Origin: Skermanella aerolata KACC 11604
GTDB lineage: Bacteria > Pseudomonadota > Alphaproteobacteria > Azospirillales > Azospirillaceae
DNA length: 64,000 nt
NCBI RefSeq assembly: GCF_000936425.1
Contig: NZ_AVFK01000006.1
Coordinates: 228,477-292,476 of the forward strand
Direction: 5' to 3'
The notes under the pieces were generated by a model. It did not search any database, had not been told where the DNA came from, and saw only the letters and a program-made list of their open reading frames with translations. Shown here one piece after another: positions 25,501-34,169 of this stretch; within the stretch, counting starts at the first letter, position 1; each line of letters begins with the position of its first letter. A program made the translations under genes and the position numbers.

Positions 25501-26661
25501 TCAGAACATGTGTCCGCTGCGCTCCGCCTTGGTCCGGAGATAGGCGGCGTTGTGCCCGTTGCTGGGAAAGACATGCGGCACCCTGTCCACCACCTCGATC
25601 CCGCAGCGCGCCAACTGGCGCAGCTTGTCTGGGTTGTTGGTCAGCAGCCGCACCTGGGGGAAACCAAGCTGGCGCAGCATCTCGGCTGCGGGAAGGTAGA
25701 TCCGCTCGTCGGCGTCGAAGCCCAGCATCTCGTTGGCCTCGACCGTATCGAAGCCGTCGTCCTGAAGCTGATATGCCCGCAGCTTGTTGACGAGACCGAT
25801 GCCCCTGCCCTCCTGCGCCAGATAAAGCACGACGCCGCTGCCGTGACGGGAGATCTCCGCGATGGCGCCGCGCAACTGGTCGCCGCAGTCGCAACGGAGC
25901 GAACCCAGCAAATCGCCTGTGAAGCATTCCGAGTGGAGCCGGATCAGGACAGGGCCGTCGTCTGCCGACGGTTCGCCGATGACGATCGCCAGATGCTCGA
26001 CGCCGCCGTCCGGCGGCCGAAACGCCAATATCCGCGTGTTCTCGGCATCCACCAGCGGGACCGACGCGTCGCCGACCAGCGTCAGGGTCCGTGCGGCATG
26101 GGTCTGGTAATCCAGGATGTCGCGTGCTCGCACCATCATCAGGTCGTTCTTGTCCAGCCAGTTTTCCAGCGTGACCCCGCGCGGAAGACGGACGGAAGCC
26201 GCCACCACCGCCGGCAGCAGGCGCGCCAGCTTGGCAAGCGCTACTGCGGCGCCCTCGCGGGTTTCAAGCTCGGCCGCTTCGACCGTCATGGCACCGTCGG
26301 CGTTCGGACCGGCGCGCCTGGTCGGGTCCACCAAATCGTGAATGACCTCCGCCGTCAACCCGGCGCCGAGTGCCAGCTTCAGCACCGGCGCCGAGGACGT
26401 TTGCAATCCGATGGCCGCCGCGCGGGGCCTGGTGACCGCCAGTACCGGGACGGTCCCGGCCATGGCCTTGATCCTGTTCAGCGCCGGAGCGGAGACGGCC
26501 TCCACCGAAAGCGCCAGAGCGATGCCGCCCTCCATATCCTCGACGACGACCGGATCGCCCCGGCGCAGTTCGCAGATCGCGCGGTCGACTGCGCGCAGCG
26601 CCGTCTGGTCGAGGGGCTGGGAAAGGTCGTCCTGCAACTTCGCGAGCCTGGAGGAGGTCAT
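25501..26661 (-). CDS. ribA: GTP cyclohydrolase II with degenerate RibB-like N-terminal domain
   Basis: GTP cyclohydrolase II opens the imidazole ring of GTP to give the diaminopyrimidinone precursor of riboflavin. The C-terminal domain of this 386-residue protein is complete: Zn ligands Cys246, Cys257 and Cys259 (CFTGDLLGSLRCDCG), YLAQEGRGIGLVNK, and the closing NNPDKLRQL segment. The first ~190 residues resemble RibB in size and position but lack its catalytic motifs. The ATG at 26661 follows an A-rich leader. It lies 91 nt downstream of the CDP-alcohol phosphatidyltransferase gene. No other riboflavin genes are nearby, so it may feed the divergent RibD-C/PTPS operon. Confidence 0.93.
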   Translation of the reverse strand: MTSSRLAKLQDDLSQPLDQTALRAVDRAICELRRGDPVVVEDMEGGIALALSVEAVSAPALNRIKAMAGTVPVLAVTRPRAAAIGLQTSSAPVLKLALGAGLTAEVIHDLVDPTRRAGPNADGAMTVEAAELETREGAAVALAKLARLLPAVVAASVRLPRGVTLENWLDKNDLMMVRARDILDYQTHAARTLTLVGDASVPLVDAENTRILAFRPPDGGVEHLAIVIGEPSADDGPVLIRLHSECFTGDLLGSLRCDCGDQLRGAIAEISRHGSGVVLYLAQEGRGIGLVNKLRAYQLQDDGFDTVEANEMLGFDADERIYLPAAEMLRQLGFPQVRLLTNNPDKLRQLARCGIEVVDRVPHVFPSNGHNAAYLRTKAERSGHMF

Positions 26662-26752
26662 TTTTTCTTTTCTTGCTGTATCTGAAAGGGTGCCGCGTGT
26701 CTTTGGGTAAATCTCATGATGAAGTCCGGCCGCCGGGATCGGACGCGAAAAG

Positions 26753-27535
26753 TCATTTCGGCTTCCCGGCACCGTTCTTCACCAGCCAAAGCGTATCGAC
26801 CGTGAAGGAGAAAAGCAAAAGACCAAGTGCCGCTGCCGCCGCAAGGCTGCTCAACGGCTGGACCATGAGAGGCGTCAGGCAGACCAGCAGCACGGCTATC
26901 TGAACCACGCAGATCACTCGCCTGCGCTGGCTGAACGGCAGTTCGGCGTTGAGCCAGGGCCATACCCAGCCGGCAGCGACGAAGACATAACGCGCCAGCC
27001 CTATCGCCAGGACCCAGACCTCAGCCTTGCCGCTCTGCCACGCGAGCAGCGCCATGATTCCCATCATCAGGGTGTCGAAATTGATGTCGAGATGCTGGCC
27101 GTACCTGCTGGCCATCCGGCTGCGCCTCGCAATCCAGCCGTCCACACCATCCAGCACCAGCGCCAGCAAGGCTGCGGCGGAGGCTGCCCACAGGGTCCCG
27201 GTGTCAAGACCTGTCACGACTGGCACGGTGCCGCCGAGCAGGCTCGCCACCATGCCGCGCGCCAGGGTGATCCGGTTCGCCGACCCGAAATGTGCATGGG
27301 GAGCATGCTTGTCCAGATGGATCAGGCTCAGGACGGCGACCAGGGCGTAGCAGACCGCCACGTAGCCGGTATAGATTTCAGGCAGCCCGCCATGTCCCGC
27401 CAGCATCGATGCGGCGCCGATCGTCACCAGCCCTCCGACCACCGTATGCACGGTAACGCTGATCGTCAGTCTGGATGCTGGCGTCGTCGATCCTATGCGA
27501 CTTCGGAGAGGGCGGTCGGGCAGGCGGTAAGTCAT
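26753..27535 (-). CDS. CDP-alcohol phosphatidyltransferase family protein
   Basis: This 260-residue membrane enzyme transfers a phosphoalcohol moiety from a CDP-alcohol to an acceptor hydroxyl. The family motif D-x2-DG-x2-AR-x8-G-x3-D-x3-D is fully present around residues 130-155 (DGVDGWIARRSRMASRYG, then HLDINFD). Several hydrophobic helices surround it (TVVGGLVTIGAASML, AVCYALVAVLSL, and two near the C-terminus). The acceptor is unknown. It is divergent from the RibD-C operon across 87 bp and is probably co-transcribed with ribA. Confidence 0.9.
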   Translation of the reverse strand: MTYRLPDRPLRSRIGSTTPASRLTISVTVHTVVGGLVTIGAASMLAGHGGLPEIYTGYVAVCYALVAVLSLIHLDKHAPHAHFGSANRITLARGMVASLLGGTVPVVTGLDTGTLWAASAAALLALVLDGVDGWIARRSRMASRYGQHLDINFDTLMMGIMALLAWQSGKAEVWVLAIGLARYVFVAAGWVWPWLNAELPFSQRRRVICVVQIAVLLVCLTPLMVQPLSSLAAAAALGLLLFSFTVDTLWLVKNGAGKPK

Positions 27536-27622
27536 TGCAGATAGCTGGTGTGCAAAACGGATGGGTAAAGGGCATATGCCCTGTCGAAACAGGCGTGCAG
27601 GACTTACCTTTTAAGGAGGGCT

Positions 27623-28546
27623 GTGAAAATCTTGAGAAGGGGATATCTGTCATTGCCGCAAATGATGACCAGCGAATGCCCCGGCTCCCCTTCCCCGCAA
27701 CCGCCCGACCCGGATACGGTCTGGCGTGCCATACTCGACATCCGTCATGGCGGATCGGCGCCTGCCGATATTCCTGCGCTCACCCATCCTTTGCTCAAGT
27801 TGACTCCGGAACGGGATCGGACCGGACCCTGGCAAAGCGCCCGGCCGCTCGATGCCGCGGGAAGTTTCCTGTGCGATCTCTATCTGCCGCTCTGCGCCGC
27901 TGCGTCAGGCCGCAGCTATGCCGTGGCGCATCTCGGGCAGAGCCTCGACGGGCGCATTGCGACCCTGTGCGGCGCTTCGCAATGGGTCACGGGTCCGGAG
28001 GACATCGTCCATAACCACCGGATGAGGGCCTTGTCCGATGCGGTGCTGGTCGGGGCCGGCACGGTCCGGCACGACGATCCCAAGCTGACGGTGCGTCACT
28101 GCGCCGGCGACAATCCCGCGCGGGTCGTCGTGGATACCAATCGCCGGCTGGAGAGCGGCTATGGCGTCTTCTGCGACGGCGCCGCTCCAAGCCTGCTGCT
28201 GTGCGCCGAGGATCTGGCCCGTCCTGCCGAACGTGTGGGCGATGCCGAAGTAATCGGCCTGCCGCGCCTTGGGCAAGGGCTTGACCCGGCAAGCATTCTG
28301 ACGCTGCTGAAAGAACGCGGCTTGCGCTTCGTCTTCATCGAGGGCGGCGGCGTCACCGTGTCGCGCTTCCTCCAGGCCGGCTGCCTGGACCGGCTTCAGG
28401 TCACCGTGGCGCCCCTGATCCTGGGCTCGGGAAGACCCAGCTTCACCCTGCCGGAAATCGACACCATCGACGGCGGCCTGCGACCCCGTTCCCGGCACTT
28501 CGTCCTGGGGTCGGACATCCTGTTCGATTGCGCTCTCCGTGACTGA
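27623..28546 (+). CDS. RibD C-terminal domain reductase
   Basis: This protein has the RibD_C (DHFR-like) fold, which in riboflavin synthesis reduces the ribose side chain to ribityl using NADPH. From about residue 95: YAVAHLGQSLDGRIAT, GASQWVTGPEDIVHNHRMRALSDAVLVGAGTV, and FIEGGGVTVSRFL near the C-terminus. The deaminase domain of full RibD is absent; the first ~90 residues match nothing I recognise. Perfect AAGGAGG lies 3 nt before GTG 27623; ATG 27664 is an alternative start. It heads a five-gene operon (dehydrogenase, PTPS-like, glycosyltransferase, methyltransferase). Confidence 0.87.
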   Translation: MKILRRGYLSLPQMMTSECPGSPSPQPPDPDTVWRAILDIRHGGSAPADIPALTHPLLKLTPERDRTGPWQSARPLDAAGSFLCDLYLPLCAAASGRSYAVAHLGQSLDGRIATLCGASQWVTGPEDIVHNHRMRALSDAVLVGAGTVRHDDPKLTVRHCAGDNPARVVVDTNRRLESGYGVFCDGAAPSLLLCAEDLARPAERVGDAEVIGLPRLGQGLDPASILTLLKERGLRFVFIEGGGVTVSRFLQAGCLDRLQVTVAPLILGSGRPSFTLPEIDTIDGGLRPRSRHFVLGSDILFDCALRD

Positions 28547-29534
28547 CGGCGATATCGAACTCCGGGCGACGGCATTCTGGACCGTCGTCCCCGGCCGTGG
28601 CGAACTGCGGAGGTCCGTCCTCTCGTCTCCCGGTCCCGGCGACGTGCTGGTACGGGCGCTGGTCAGCGCCGTCAGCCGGGGAACCGAAAGCCTCGTGTTC
28701 CAGGGCCGGGTGCCGCCCGAGCTTGCCGGCACCATGCGCTGCCCCTTCCAGGAAGGCGATTTCCCCGCACCCGTGAAGTACGGCTACTGCATGGTGGGCG
28801 AGGTGCAGGCAGGTCCGGAGCACCTGATTGGTCGGCGCGTCTTCTGCCTCCACCCTCACCAGGACCTGTTCGTCGTACCCGCCGATATGGCGGTTCCGAT
28901 CCCCGAAGCGGTCCCGACCGACCGGGCGGCGCTGGCCGCCAACATGGAGACGGCGGTCAACATCCTGTGGGACGCCCTGCCCCCGGTCGGCGCCCGCATC
29001 GTGGTGATCGGGGCTGGGGTCGTCGGCTGCCTGACCGCATGGCTGGCCGGGCGCGTGCCGGGAGCGCGGGTCGAACTGATCGACGTCAACCCAGCCCGCA
29101 AGGCCGTCGCCGATGCCCTTGGGGTCCGATTCGCCCTCTCTGAGGAGGCGACGGGCGACTGCGACATAGTGATCCACACCAGCGGCAACCCGGCCGGCCT
29201 GACGACGGCGCTGGCGCTTGCCGGATTCGAGGCGACCATCGTGGAGGCGAGTTGGTACGGCACCCGCCCGGTGGCGGCTCCGCTCGGTGCGGCCTTCCAT
29301 CCGCGCCGTCTACGGCTGGTTTCCAGCCAGGTCGGTTCGGTGGCGCCATCGATGCGGTCGCGCTGGAGCTACCGGGACCGGCTGGGTCTTGCACTTGATC
29401 TGCTTGAGGATTCCCGCCTTGATATCCTCTTGACCGGCTCGTCAATGTTTGCTGACCTAACGGATGTTTTTCCCCGGTTGACGCTGCATCCGGGCGATGA
29501 GCTTTGCCATTTGATCCGCTACCATCGGGCATGA
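28539..29534 (+). CDS. MDR-type dehydrogenase (zinc-binding alcohol dehydrogenase family)
   Basis: This 331-residue medium-chain dehydrogenase-like protein has an N-terminal GroES-like domain (AVSRGTESLVFQGRVP) and a Rossmann domain (IVVIGAGVVGCLTAWLAG, then VELIDVNPARKAVADALG). The usual Cys/His zinc ligands of alcohol dehydrogenases are not evident, so it may be a metal-free oxidoreductase. GTG 28539 overlaps the RibD-C stop by 8 nt. Context suggests it acts on a product of the RibA/RibD-C steps (inference); its substrate is unknown. Confidence 0.85.
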   Translation: MTDGDIELRATAFWTVVPGRGELRRSVLSSPGPGDVLVRALVSAVSRGTESLVFQGRVPPELAGTMRCPFQEGDFPAPVKYGYCMVGEVQAGPEHLIGRRVFCLHPHQDLFVVPADMAVPIPEAVPTDRAALAANMETAVNILWDALPPVGARIVVIGAGVVGCLTAWLAGRVPGARVELIDVNPARKAVADALGVRFALSEEATGDCDIVIHTSGNPAGLTTALALAGFEATIVEASWYGTRPVAAPLGAAFHPRRLRLVSSQVGSVAPSMRSRWSYRDRLGLALDLLEDSRLDILLTGSSMFADLTDVFPRLTLHPGDELCHLIRYHRA

Positions 29535-29576
29535 GACCTGACATAACCGATTGAAGAAACACGGAGGACTTGCCCG

Positions 29577-29996
29577 ATGTACAGCCTGACAGTGCGCGAC
29601 CACATCATGATCGCGCATAGCTTCAAGGGCGCCGTATTCGGCCCAGCCCAGAAGCTTCACGGCGCGACGTTCATCTGCGACCTGGAAATGCGCCGCAGGA
29701 GCCTGGATGCCGATGGGCTGATCGTCGATATAGGCATGGCGTCGGCGCTGCTGTCGGAGGTGCTGAAGCCGCTGAACTACCGTAACCTGGACGAGGTTCC
29801 GGAACTTACCGGATCCAACACCACGACCGAGTTCCTGTGCGGCGAGATCCACCGCCGCCTGAGTGCCCGGATCATGGACGGTGCGCTGGGAGAAGGTGGC
29901 AAGGAACTCGACAGCCTGAAGATCACGCTGCACGAATCCCACCTTGCCTGGGCGACCTACGAGGCCCCGCTTACCCCGGTGGAAGCTGGGAAATGA
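29577..29996 (+). CDS. 6-pyruvoyl-tetrahydropterin synthase-like protein, divergent active site
   Basis: This 139-residue T-fold protein is related to PTPS/QueD. Compared with QueD, His14 (IAHSF) and His28 (KLHGA) match two Zn ligands, but the third ligand of the HGH motif is replaced by Ala30. The catalytic Cys that normally sits just before this motif is also missing (GPAQKLHGA). The pterin-anchoring Glu is kept in LHESHLAWATYE. The chemistry is therefore probably not standard PTPS or QueD chemistry. The stop overlaps the glycosyltransferase start (ATGA). A GGAGGA site precedes ATG 29577. Confidence 0.85.
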   Translation: MYSLTVRDHIMIAHSFKGAVFGPAQKLHGATFICDLEMRRRSLDADGLIVDIGMASALLSEVLKPLNYRNLDEVPELTGSNTTTEFLCGEIHRRLSARIMDGALGEGGKELDSLKITLHESHLAWATYEAPLTPVEAGK

Positions 29997-31078
29997 GCGC
30001 CGAACTCCATCTGGTCCTTCCAGGAGCGCTGGATCAGAAAACCGGCGGTTATCTCTACGATGCGCGCATCGTCGCCGGGTTGCGGGCTCGCGGCATCCAG
30101 GTCCATGTCCATTCGCTCCCCGGCACTTATCCGCTGGTCGATCAGGAAGCGATCTTCGAGGCCGACCGCGTCCTGGCCGGACTGCCGGACGGCGCCCTTG
30201 TCGTGATCGACGGTCTAGCGCTGCCGGGCGTCGCCGGCAGCCTGATGGTCGAGAACCACCGTCTGCGCCTCGTGGCGCTCGTCCATCACCCCCTCTCCCT
30301 CGAACTTGGGCTGAGCGAGGCCCAGGCACGCACGCTCAAGCTGATCGAGCAGGGCAGTCTGGCGCGGGTCCAGCGGATCGTCGTAACCAGCCCCGCGACG
30401 GCGGAGACGCTGCTCGCCGACTTCCACGTGACTAGGAGCAGGCTGGGCATCGTGGAACCCGGCACCGACCGGCCGGAAGCGCCGGCAGCGGGCTCGGGCA
30501 CGGATGAATTGAACCTCCTTTGCGTCGCTACCGTCACCCCGCGCAAGGGTCATCTGATCCTGGTGGAAGCCCTAAGCCGATTGACCGATCTGCCCTGGAG
30601 GCTGATCTGCATCGGCAGCATCACCCGTGATCCCGTTGCGACCGCCGCTGTCCAGGATGCGATAGCGCGTCATGGGCTGACCGGCAGGATCGCTCTGATG
30701 GACGAGATCGAACCGGCGGCTCTTCAGAGCCAGTATCATGCCGCCGACGTCTTCGTGCTGCCGTCCTACTACGAGGGTTACGGCATGGCGCTGGCCGAGG
30801 CCTTGTCCCACGGGCTGCCGATCGTCAGCTCGAATGCCGGCGCCATTCCGACGACGGTCCCGGCCGATGCCGGCGTCCTCGTCCCACCCGGCGACGCCGC
30901 CGCCCTGGCTGCCGCCCTGCGCCGGTTGCTGACAGATGCAGGTTTGCGGTCCAGCCTGACGGCAGCCGCCAGGGCTGCCGCTTCGGCGCTGCCGACCTGG
31001 GAAGACGCGGCCGACAGGTTCGCCGCCGAACTGGCCGGGCTCGAGCCGGCTTTGCGCAGGTCCCTTGCCAGGGCGTGA
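29993..31078 (+). CDS. Glycosyltransferase family 4 protein
   Basis: This 361-residue GT-B glycosyltransferase has the GT4 donor-binding region: CVATVTPRKGHLILVEAL, then DVFVLPSYYEGYGMALAEALSHGLPIVSSNAGAIP (the E-x7-E motif). The N-terminal acceptor domain begins ELHLVLPGALDQKTGGYLYDA, with the GG-Y motif. ATG 29993 overlaps the PTPS-like stop as ATGA; the longer open frame upstream is inside that gene. In this operon a soluble pterin or pyrimidine acceptor is conceivable (inference). Confidence 0.9.
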   Translation: MSAELHLVLPGALDQKTGGYLYDARIVAGLRARGIQVHVHSLPGTYPLVDQEAIFEADRVLAGLPDGALVVIDGLALPGVAGSLMVENHRLRLVALVHHPLSLELGLSEAQARTLKLIEQGSLARVQRIVVTSPATAETLLADFHVTRSRLGIVEPGTDRPEAPAAGSGTDELNLLCVATVTPRKGHLILVEALSRLTDLPWRLICIGSITRDPVATAAVQDAIARHGLTGRIALMDEIEPAALQSQYHAADVFVLPSYYEGYGMALAEALSHGLPIVSSNAGAIPTTVPADAGVLVPPGDAAALAAALRRLLTDAGLRSSLTAAARAAASALPTWEDAADRFAAELAGLEPALRRSLARA

Positions 31079-31094
31079 CGACGACGGCGGGGCC

Positions 31095-31925
31095 ATGGGC
31101 GCCAGCGGCGGCTTCGATCCCGGCTGGCTCCGGCTTCGCTCTGCCTTCGATGATCCGGCGCGGGTCGAGCGTCTGACCAAGCTTTTTGCCGGCTCGCTGC
31201 CTGAAAATCCCCGCCTGCTCGATCTGGCCGCCGGAACCGGCGCCAATCTTCGCTATCTGGCACCCCGCCTTGGGCGCGCCGGTCAGCGCTGGGTGCTTGC
31301 CGACCATGACCGGGTGCTTCTGGAAGCGGCTGGCGGGGAAGTGGCGCGCTGGCGGCAGCAAGCCTCCGCCCTTCCTTTCGAGTGGGAATGCCGGCAGGTT
31401 GACCTTGTGCGCGATCTCGACGCTCTTGACCCGGCTGCCTTCGACGGCATCGTTTCCACGGCTCTCTTCGATCTCGTCTCAGCCGACTGGGCCGAACGGT
31501 TCGTCCACTGGCTGGCGCAGGCTCCAAGGCCCGTCCTGTTTACCCTCAGCGTCGACGGCCGGCTGGCATGGGCGCCGGAAGATCCGGCCGATGACGAAAT
31601 ACGCGGCTGGATCGAAGCTCATCAGGCGACCGACAAGGGTTTTGGACCCGGCCTTGGCCGCCATGCTCCATCGTTGCTCGCCGGGCTGCTGGCGGAACGC
31701 GGATTCGACGTCTTCACCGCCGAGAGCGACTGGAATATTGGCCCCGCCGATACCGCCATGCACGGCGCTCTGCTCGAGGGCTATCGGAACGCGGCGCTGG
31801 AGATCGCACCGCCGGACCGTGCCGACACCATCGAAGCCTGGACGCAGAGCCGGCTGAAAGACGCGGCACAGAGTGGATTGACTGCACTGGTCGGGCATGT
31901 CGATATTTTTGCACGCCCGCGCTGA
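31095..31925 (+). CDS. Class I SAM-dependent methyltransferase
   Basis: This 276-residue protein has the SAM-binding motif I LLDLAAGTGANLRYLAPRLG (about residues 38-57) and motif II WVLADHD. FDGIVSTALFDLVSADW corresponds to motif IV. ATG 31095 is preferred; a TTG at 31065, inside the glycosyltransferase 3' end, is also in frame. It is the last gene of the RibD-C operon, starting 16 nt after the glycosyltransferase stop. The methyl acceptor is unknown. Confidence 0.87.
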   Translation: MGASGGFDPGWLRLRSAFDDPARVERLTKLFAGSLPENPRLLDLAAGTGANLRYLAPRLGRAGQRWVLADHDRVLLEAAGGEVARWRQQASALPFEWECRQVDLVRDLDALDPAAFDGIVSTALFDLVSADWAERFVHWLAQAPRPVLFTLSVDGRLAWAPEDPADDEIRGWIEAHQATDKGFGPGLGRHAPSLLAGLLAERGFDVFTAESDWNIGPADTAMHGALLEGYRNAALEIAPPDRADTIEAWTQSRLKDAAQSGLTALVGHVDIFARPR

Positions 31926-31974
31926 AAGTCTTTGACAGCATAAGCTCCGGCACAGTATCTAGCGGCTCCGCGCT

Positions 31975-32061
31975 GCCCAGGTGGCGGAATTGGTAGACGC
32001 GCAGGTTTCAGGTACCTGTGGCCGAAAGGTCGTGGAAGTTCGAGTCTTCTCCTGGGCACCA
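31975..32061 (+). tRNA. tRNA-Leu(CAG)
   Basis: The acceptor stem is GCCCAGG / CCTGGGC with an encoded CCA end. The D-loop has GGAATTGGTAGACGC, the anticodon loop TTCAGGT gives anticodon CAG, and the T-arm is GGTTCGAG-like (GAAGTTCGAGTCTTC). A long variable arm is present, as in leucine tRNAs. Length 87 nt. Confidence 0.96.
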
Positions 32062-32160
32062 TCCTCTCTGAAGGATCCGTGGGGTTTTCCCACGATCCCG
32101 GCGCCCCATGTACCCTCCTGGCACCGTTTTTCCGGTGCCGGTTCTCAACAGGAGGATGAC

Positions 32161-32445
32161 ATGGCCAAGGCTGTCTGGAATGGTAAGGTTATCGCCGAAA
32201 GCGACCGCTTCGAACTGGTCGAAGGCAACGTCTACTTTCCAGCCGATACCATCAAACGCGATTATTTCCAGCCATCGAATACGACTACGGTGTGTCCCTG
32301 GAAGGGCACGGCGCATTACCATTCGATAAGCGTCGATGGCGTCGAAAACCGCGATGCCGCGTGGTACTATCCCGATCCGAAAGAGGCGGCTGCCGCGATC
32401 AAGGACCATGTCGCGTTCTGGCGCGGAGTCGAGGTTCAGCGCTGA
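32161..32445 (+). CDS. DUF427 domain-containing protein
   Basis: This 94-residue protein of the DUF427 family has the family core: VIAESDRFELVEGNVYFPADTI, CPWKGTAHYHSI, and AAWYYPDPKEAAAAIKDHVAFW. ATG 32161 has AGGAGG 6 nt upstream. The open frame upstream runs through the tRNA and is not coding. Function is not established for the family. Confidence 0.92.
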   Translation: MAKAVWNGKVIAESDRFELVEGNVYFPADTIKRDYFQPSNTTTVCPWKGTAHYHSISVDGVENRDAAWYYPDPKEAAAAIKDHVAFWRGVEVQR

Positions 32446-32487
32446 GCCTTCCCGGATTTACATGCCGGGAACCAGACAGGGGTAATA

Positions 32488-33177
32488 ATGACGCCGGGCA
32501 AGAAAATTCTGCTGGTCGATGACGATGTGGCATTGCGCCAGTCCCTGGCCGAGCAACTCCAACTGCTCGAGGAATTCGAAACGGTCGAGGCGGGCGACGC
32601 TTCGGCCGCTCTTGCCATCGTCCGCCAGAATTATTTCGACGCGATACTGCTGGACGTCGGACTGCCCGACATGGACGGCAGGGAGTTGTGCCGGGTCATG
32701 CGGCGCGAAGGCGTGCGAAGCCCCATCATCATGCTGACGGCGGCCGGCAGCGATAGCGACGCGATCCTGGGACTGGACAGCGGCGCCAACGACTACGTGA
32801 CCAAGCCGTTCCGCCTGAGCCTGCTGCTGGCCCGCCTGCGAGCCCAGTTGCGCCAGTTCGAACAGAGCGAGGATGCCGTCTTCGCCATCGGCCCCTATAC
32901 GTTTCGCCCAAGCGTGAAGCTTCTGATGACCGAGACCGGCAATAAGAAGATAAGGCTGACCGAGAAGGAAACGGCGATCCTCAAATATCTCTACCGTGCC
33001 GGTGAGAAGGTCGTCGGTCGCGATACGCTGCTGGGCGAGGTCTGGGGCTACAATGCTGGCGTCACGACCCATACGCTGGAAACCCACGTCTACCGCCTGC
33101 GCCAGAAGATCGAGCGGGATCCGTCGAATGCCGAGATCCTTGTGACCGAGCCGGGCGGCTACCGGCTAGTGCCCTGA
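32488..33177 (+). CDS. OmpR-family response regulator, no adjacent histidine kinase
   Basis: This 229-residue two-component regulator has a receiver domain with acidic pocket DDD (residues 11-13), phospho-acceptor Asp56 (LLDVGLPDMDG), LTAAG, and the conserved Lys in VTKPFRL. The C-terminal winged helix carries the OmpR/PhoB signature (LTEKETAILKYLY, VWGYNAGVTTHTLETHVYRLRQKIE). No histidine kinase lies nearby, so it is an orphan in this window. The envelope-lipid gene set that follows makes a PmrA-like role possible (inference). Confidence 0.94.
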   Translation: MTPGKKILLVDDDVALRQSLAEQLQLLEEFETVEAGDASAALAIVRQNYFDAILLDVGLPDMDGRELCRVMRREGVRSPIIMLTAAGSDSDAILGLDSGANDYVTKPFRLSLLLARLRAQLRQFEQSEDAVFAIGPYTFRPSVKLLMTETGNKKIRLTEKETAILKYLYRAGEKVVGRDTLLGEVWGYNAGVTTHTLETHVYRLRQKIERDPSNAEILVTEPGGYRLVP

Positions 33178-33336
33178 TTTCCCTGCCTCGAGGTGAGGTG
33201 TAATCAAGAAATACAGGCCGGTCTGTATCAAGTGATCGTGTCGGTCAGTATTACAAATTTTTAAGAATTCGCGACTCGATTTCAAAAGTCTTCCTTCCGC
33301 TCCCCACTTGGTTATGATGCCGCGTCTCGTGAGGCC

Positions 33337-34164
33337 ATGCCCTTGGGGAGTATCTTCCCTGTGAACAGCGCTTTTCCAGCCTTAGTCATGCCGACCGTGG
33401 CACCCGTACAGGAGCCCTTGCTTCTGTCCGTCGTCATCCCCGTCCACAACGAGGCTGACAATGTATTGCCGCTGCTGGCGGAGATCCGGACGGCGCTGGC
33501 CGAAACAGGCGACTACGAGGTCATCTTCGTCGACGATTGCAGCGATGACGGAACGGCGGGACGTCTCGCTCTGGAGCGGGGCATCGCGGCATCCGGTTCC
33601 GGAGCGGCCGTACGTGTCCTGCGTCACGCCAGCCGATCGGGCCAGAGCACCGCGGTCTGGACGGGCGTACGCGCGGCGCGCGGCGTCTGGATCGCGACGC
33701 TCGACGGCGACGGACAGAACGATCCGGCCGATATCCCGAACCTGCTGAACCGTGCCTTCGCCGATGGCGGACCGGAACTGGTCGGCGGGTTGCGCCGCAA
33801 GCGGCGCGACGTTTGGTCGAAGCGGGCCGCGACGAAGATCGCCAACGGATTGCGCCAGAAGGTCCTGAGCGACGGCTGCATCGATACGGGGTGCGGCATC
33901 AAGGTGTTCCGGCGCGACGCCTTCCTGGCGCTGCCCTTCTTCGGCGCCATGCACCGTTTCCTGCCGGCGCTGTTCCAGATCCACGGCTACCGTGTCGACT
34001 ATGTCGAGGTCAATCACCGTCCACGCCGCCGTGGCGTGTCGAAATACGACAACCTCGGCCGTGCGGTCATCGGCATCGTCGATCTCTTGGGCGTTTTATG
34101 GTTGAAGCGTCGTACCCGCTTGCCGGCCGCCATCATCGAAGACGGCATCGAACAGGCTCACTGA
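33337..34164 (+). CDS. Glycosyltransferase family 2 (ArnC/DPM-like)
   Basis: This 275-residue GT-A enzyme resembles polyprenyl-phosphate glycosyltransferases. Seen are LSVVIPVHNEADNVLPLL, the nucleotide-binding VDDCSDDGT, TLDGDGQNDPADIP (DxD-type) and HRPRRRGVSKYDN near the end, all typical of DPM1/ArnC. Unlike ArnC it lacks two clear C-terminal membrane helices; one hydrophobic segment (IGIVDLLGVLWL) is present. It likely makes a polyprenyl-phosphate sugar for the GT39 enzyme two genes downstream. Confidence 0.9.
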   Translation: MPLGSIFPVNSAFPALVMPTVAPVQEPLLLSVVIPVHNEADNVLPLLAEIRTALAETGDYEVIFVDDCSDDGTAGRLALERGIAASGSGAAVRVLRHASRSGQSTAVWTGVRAARGVWIATLDGDGQNDPADIPNLLNRAFADGGPELVGGLRRKRRDVWSKRAATKIANGLRQKVLSDGCIDTGCGIKVFRRDAFLALPFFGAMHRFLPALFQIHGYRVDYVEVNHRPRRRGVSKYDNLGRAVIGIVDLLGVLWLKRRTRLPAAIIEDGIEQAH

Positions 34165-34169
34165 GCGGA

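Noticed and set aside
31981..32160. N-terminal extension of the DUF427 frame
   Set aside because: It runs through tRNA-Leu; the family N-terminus and AGGAGG site place the start at 32161.
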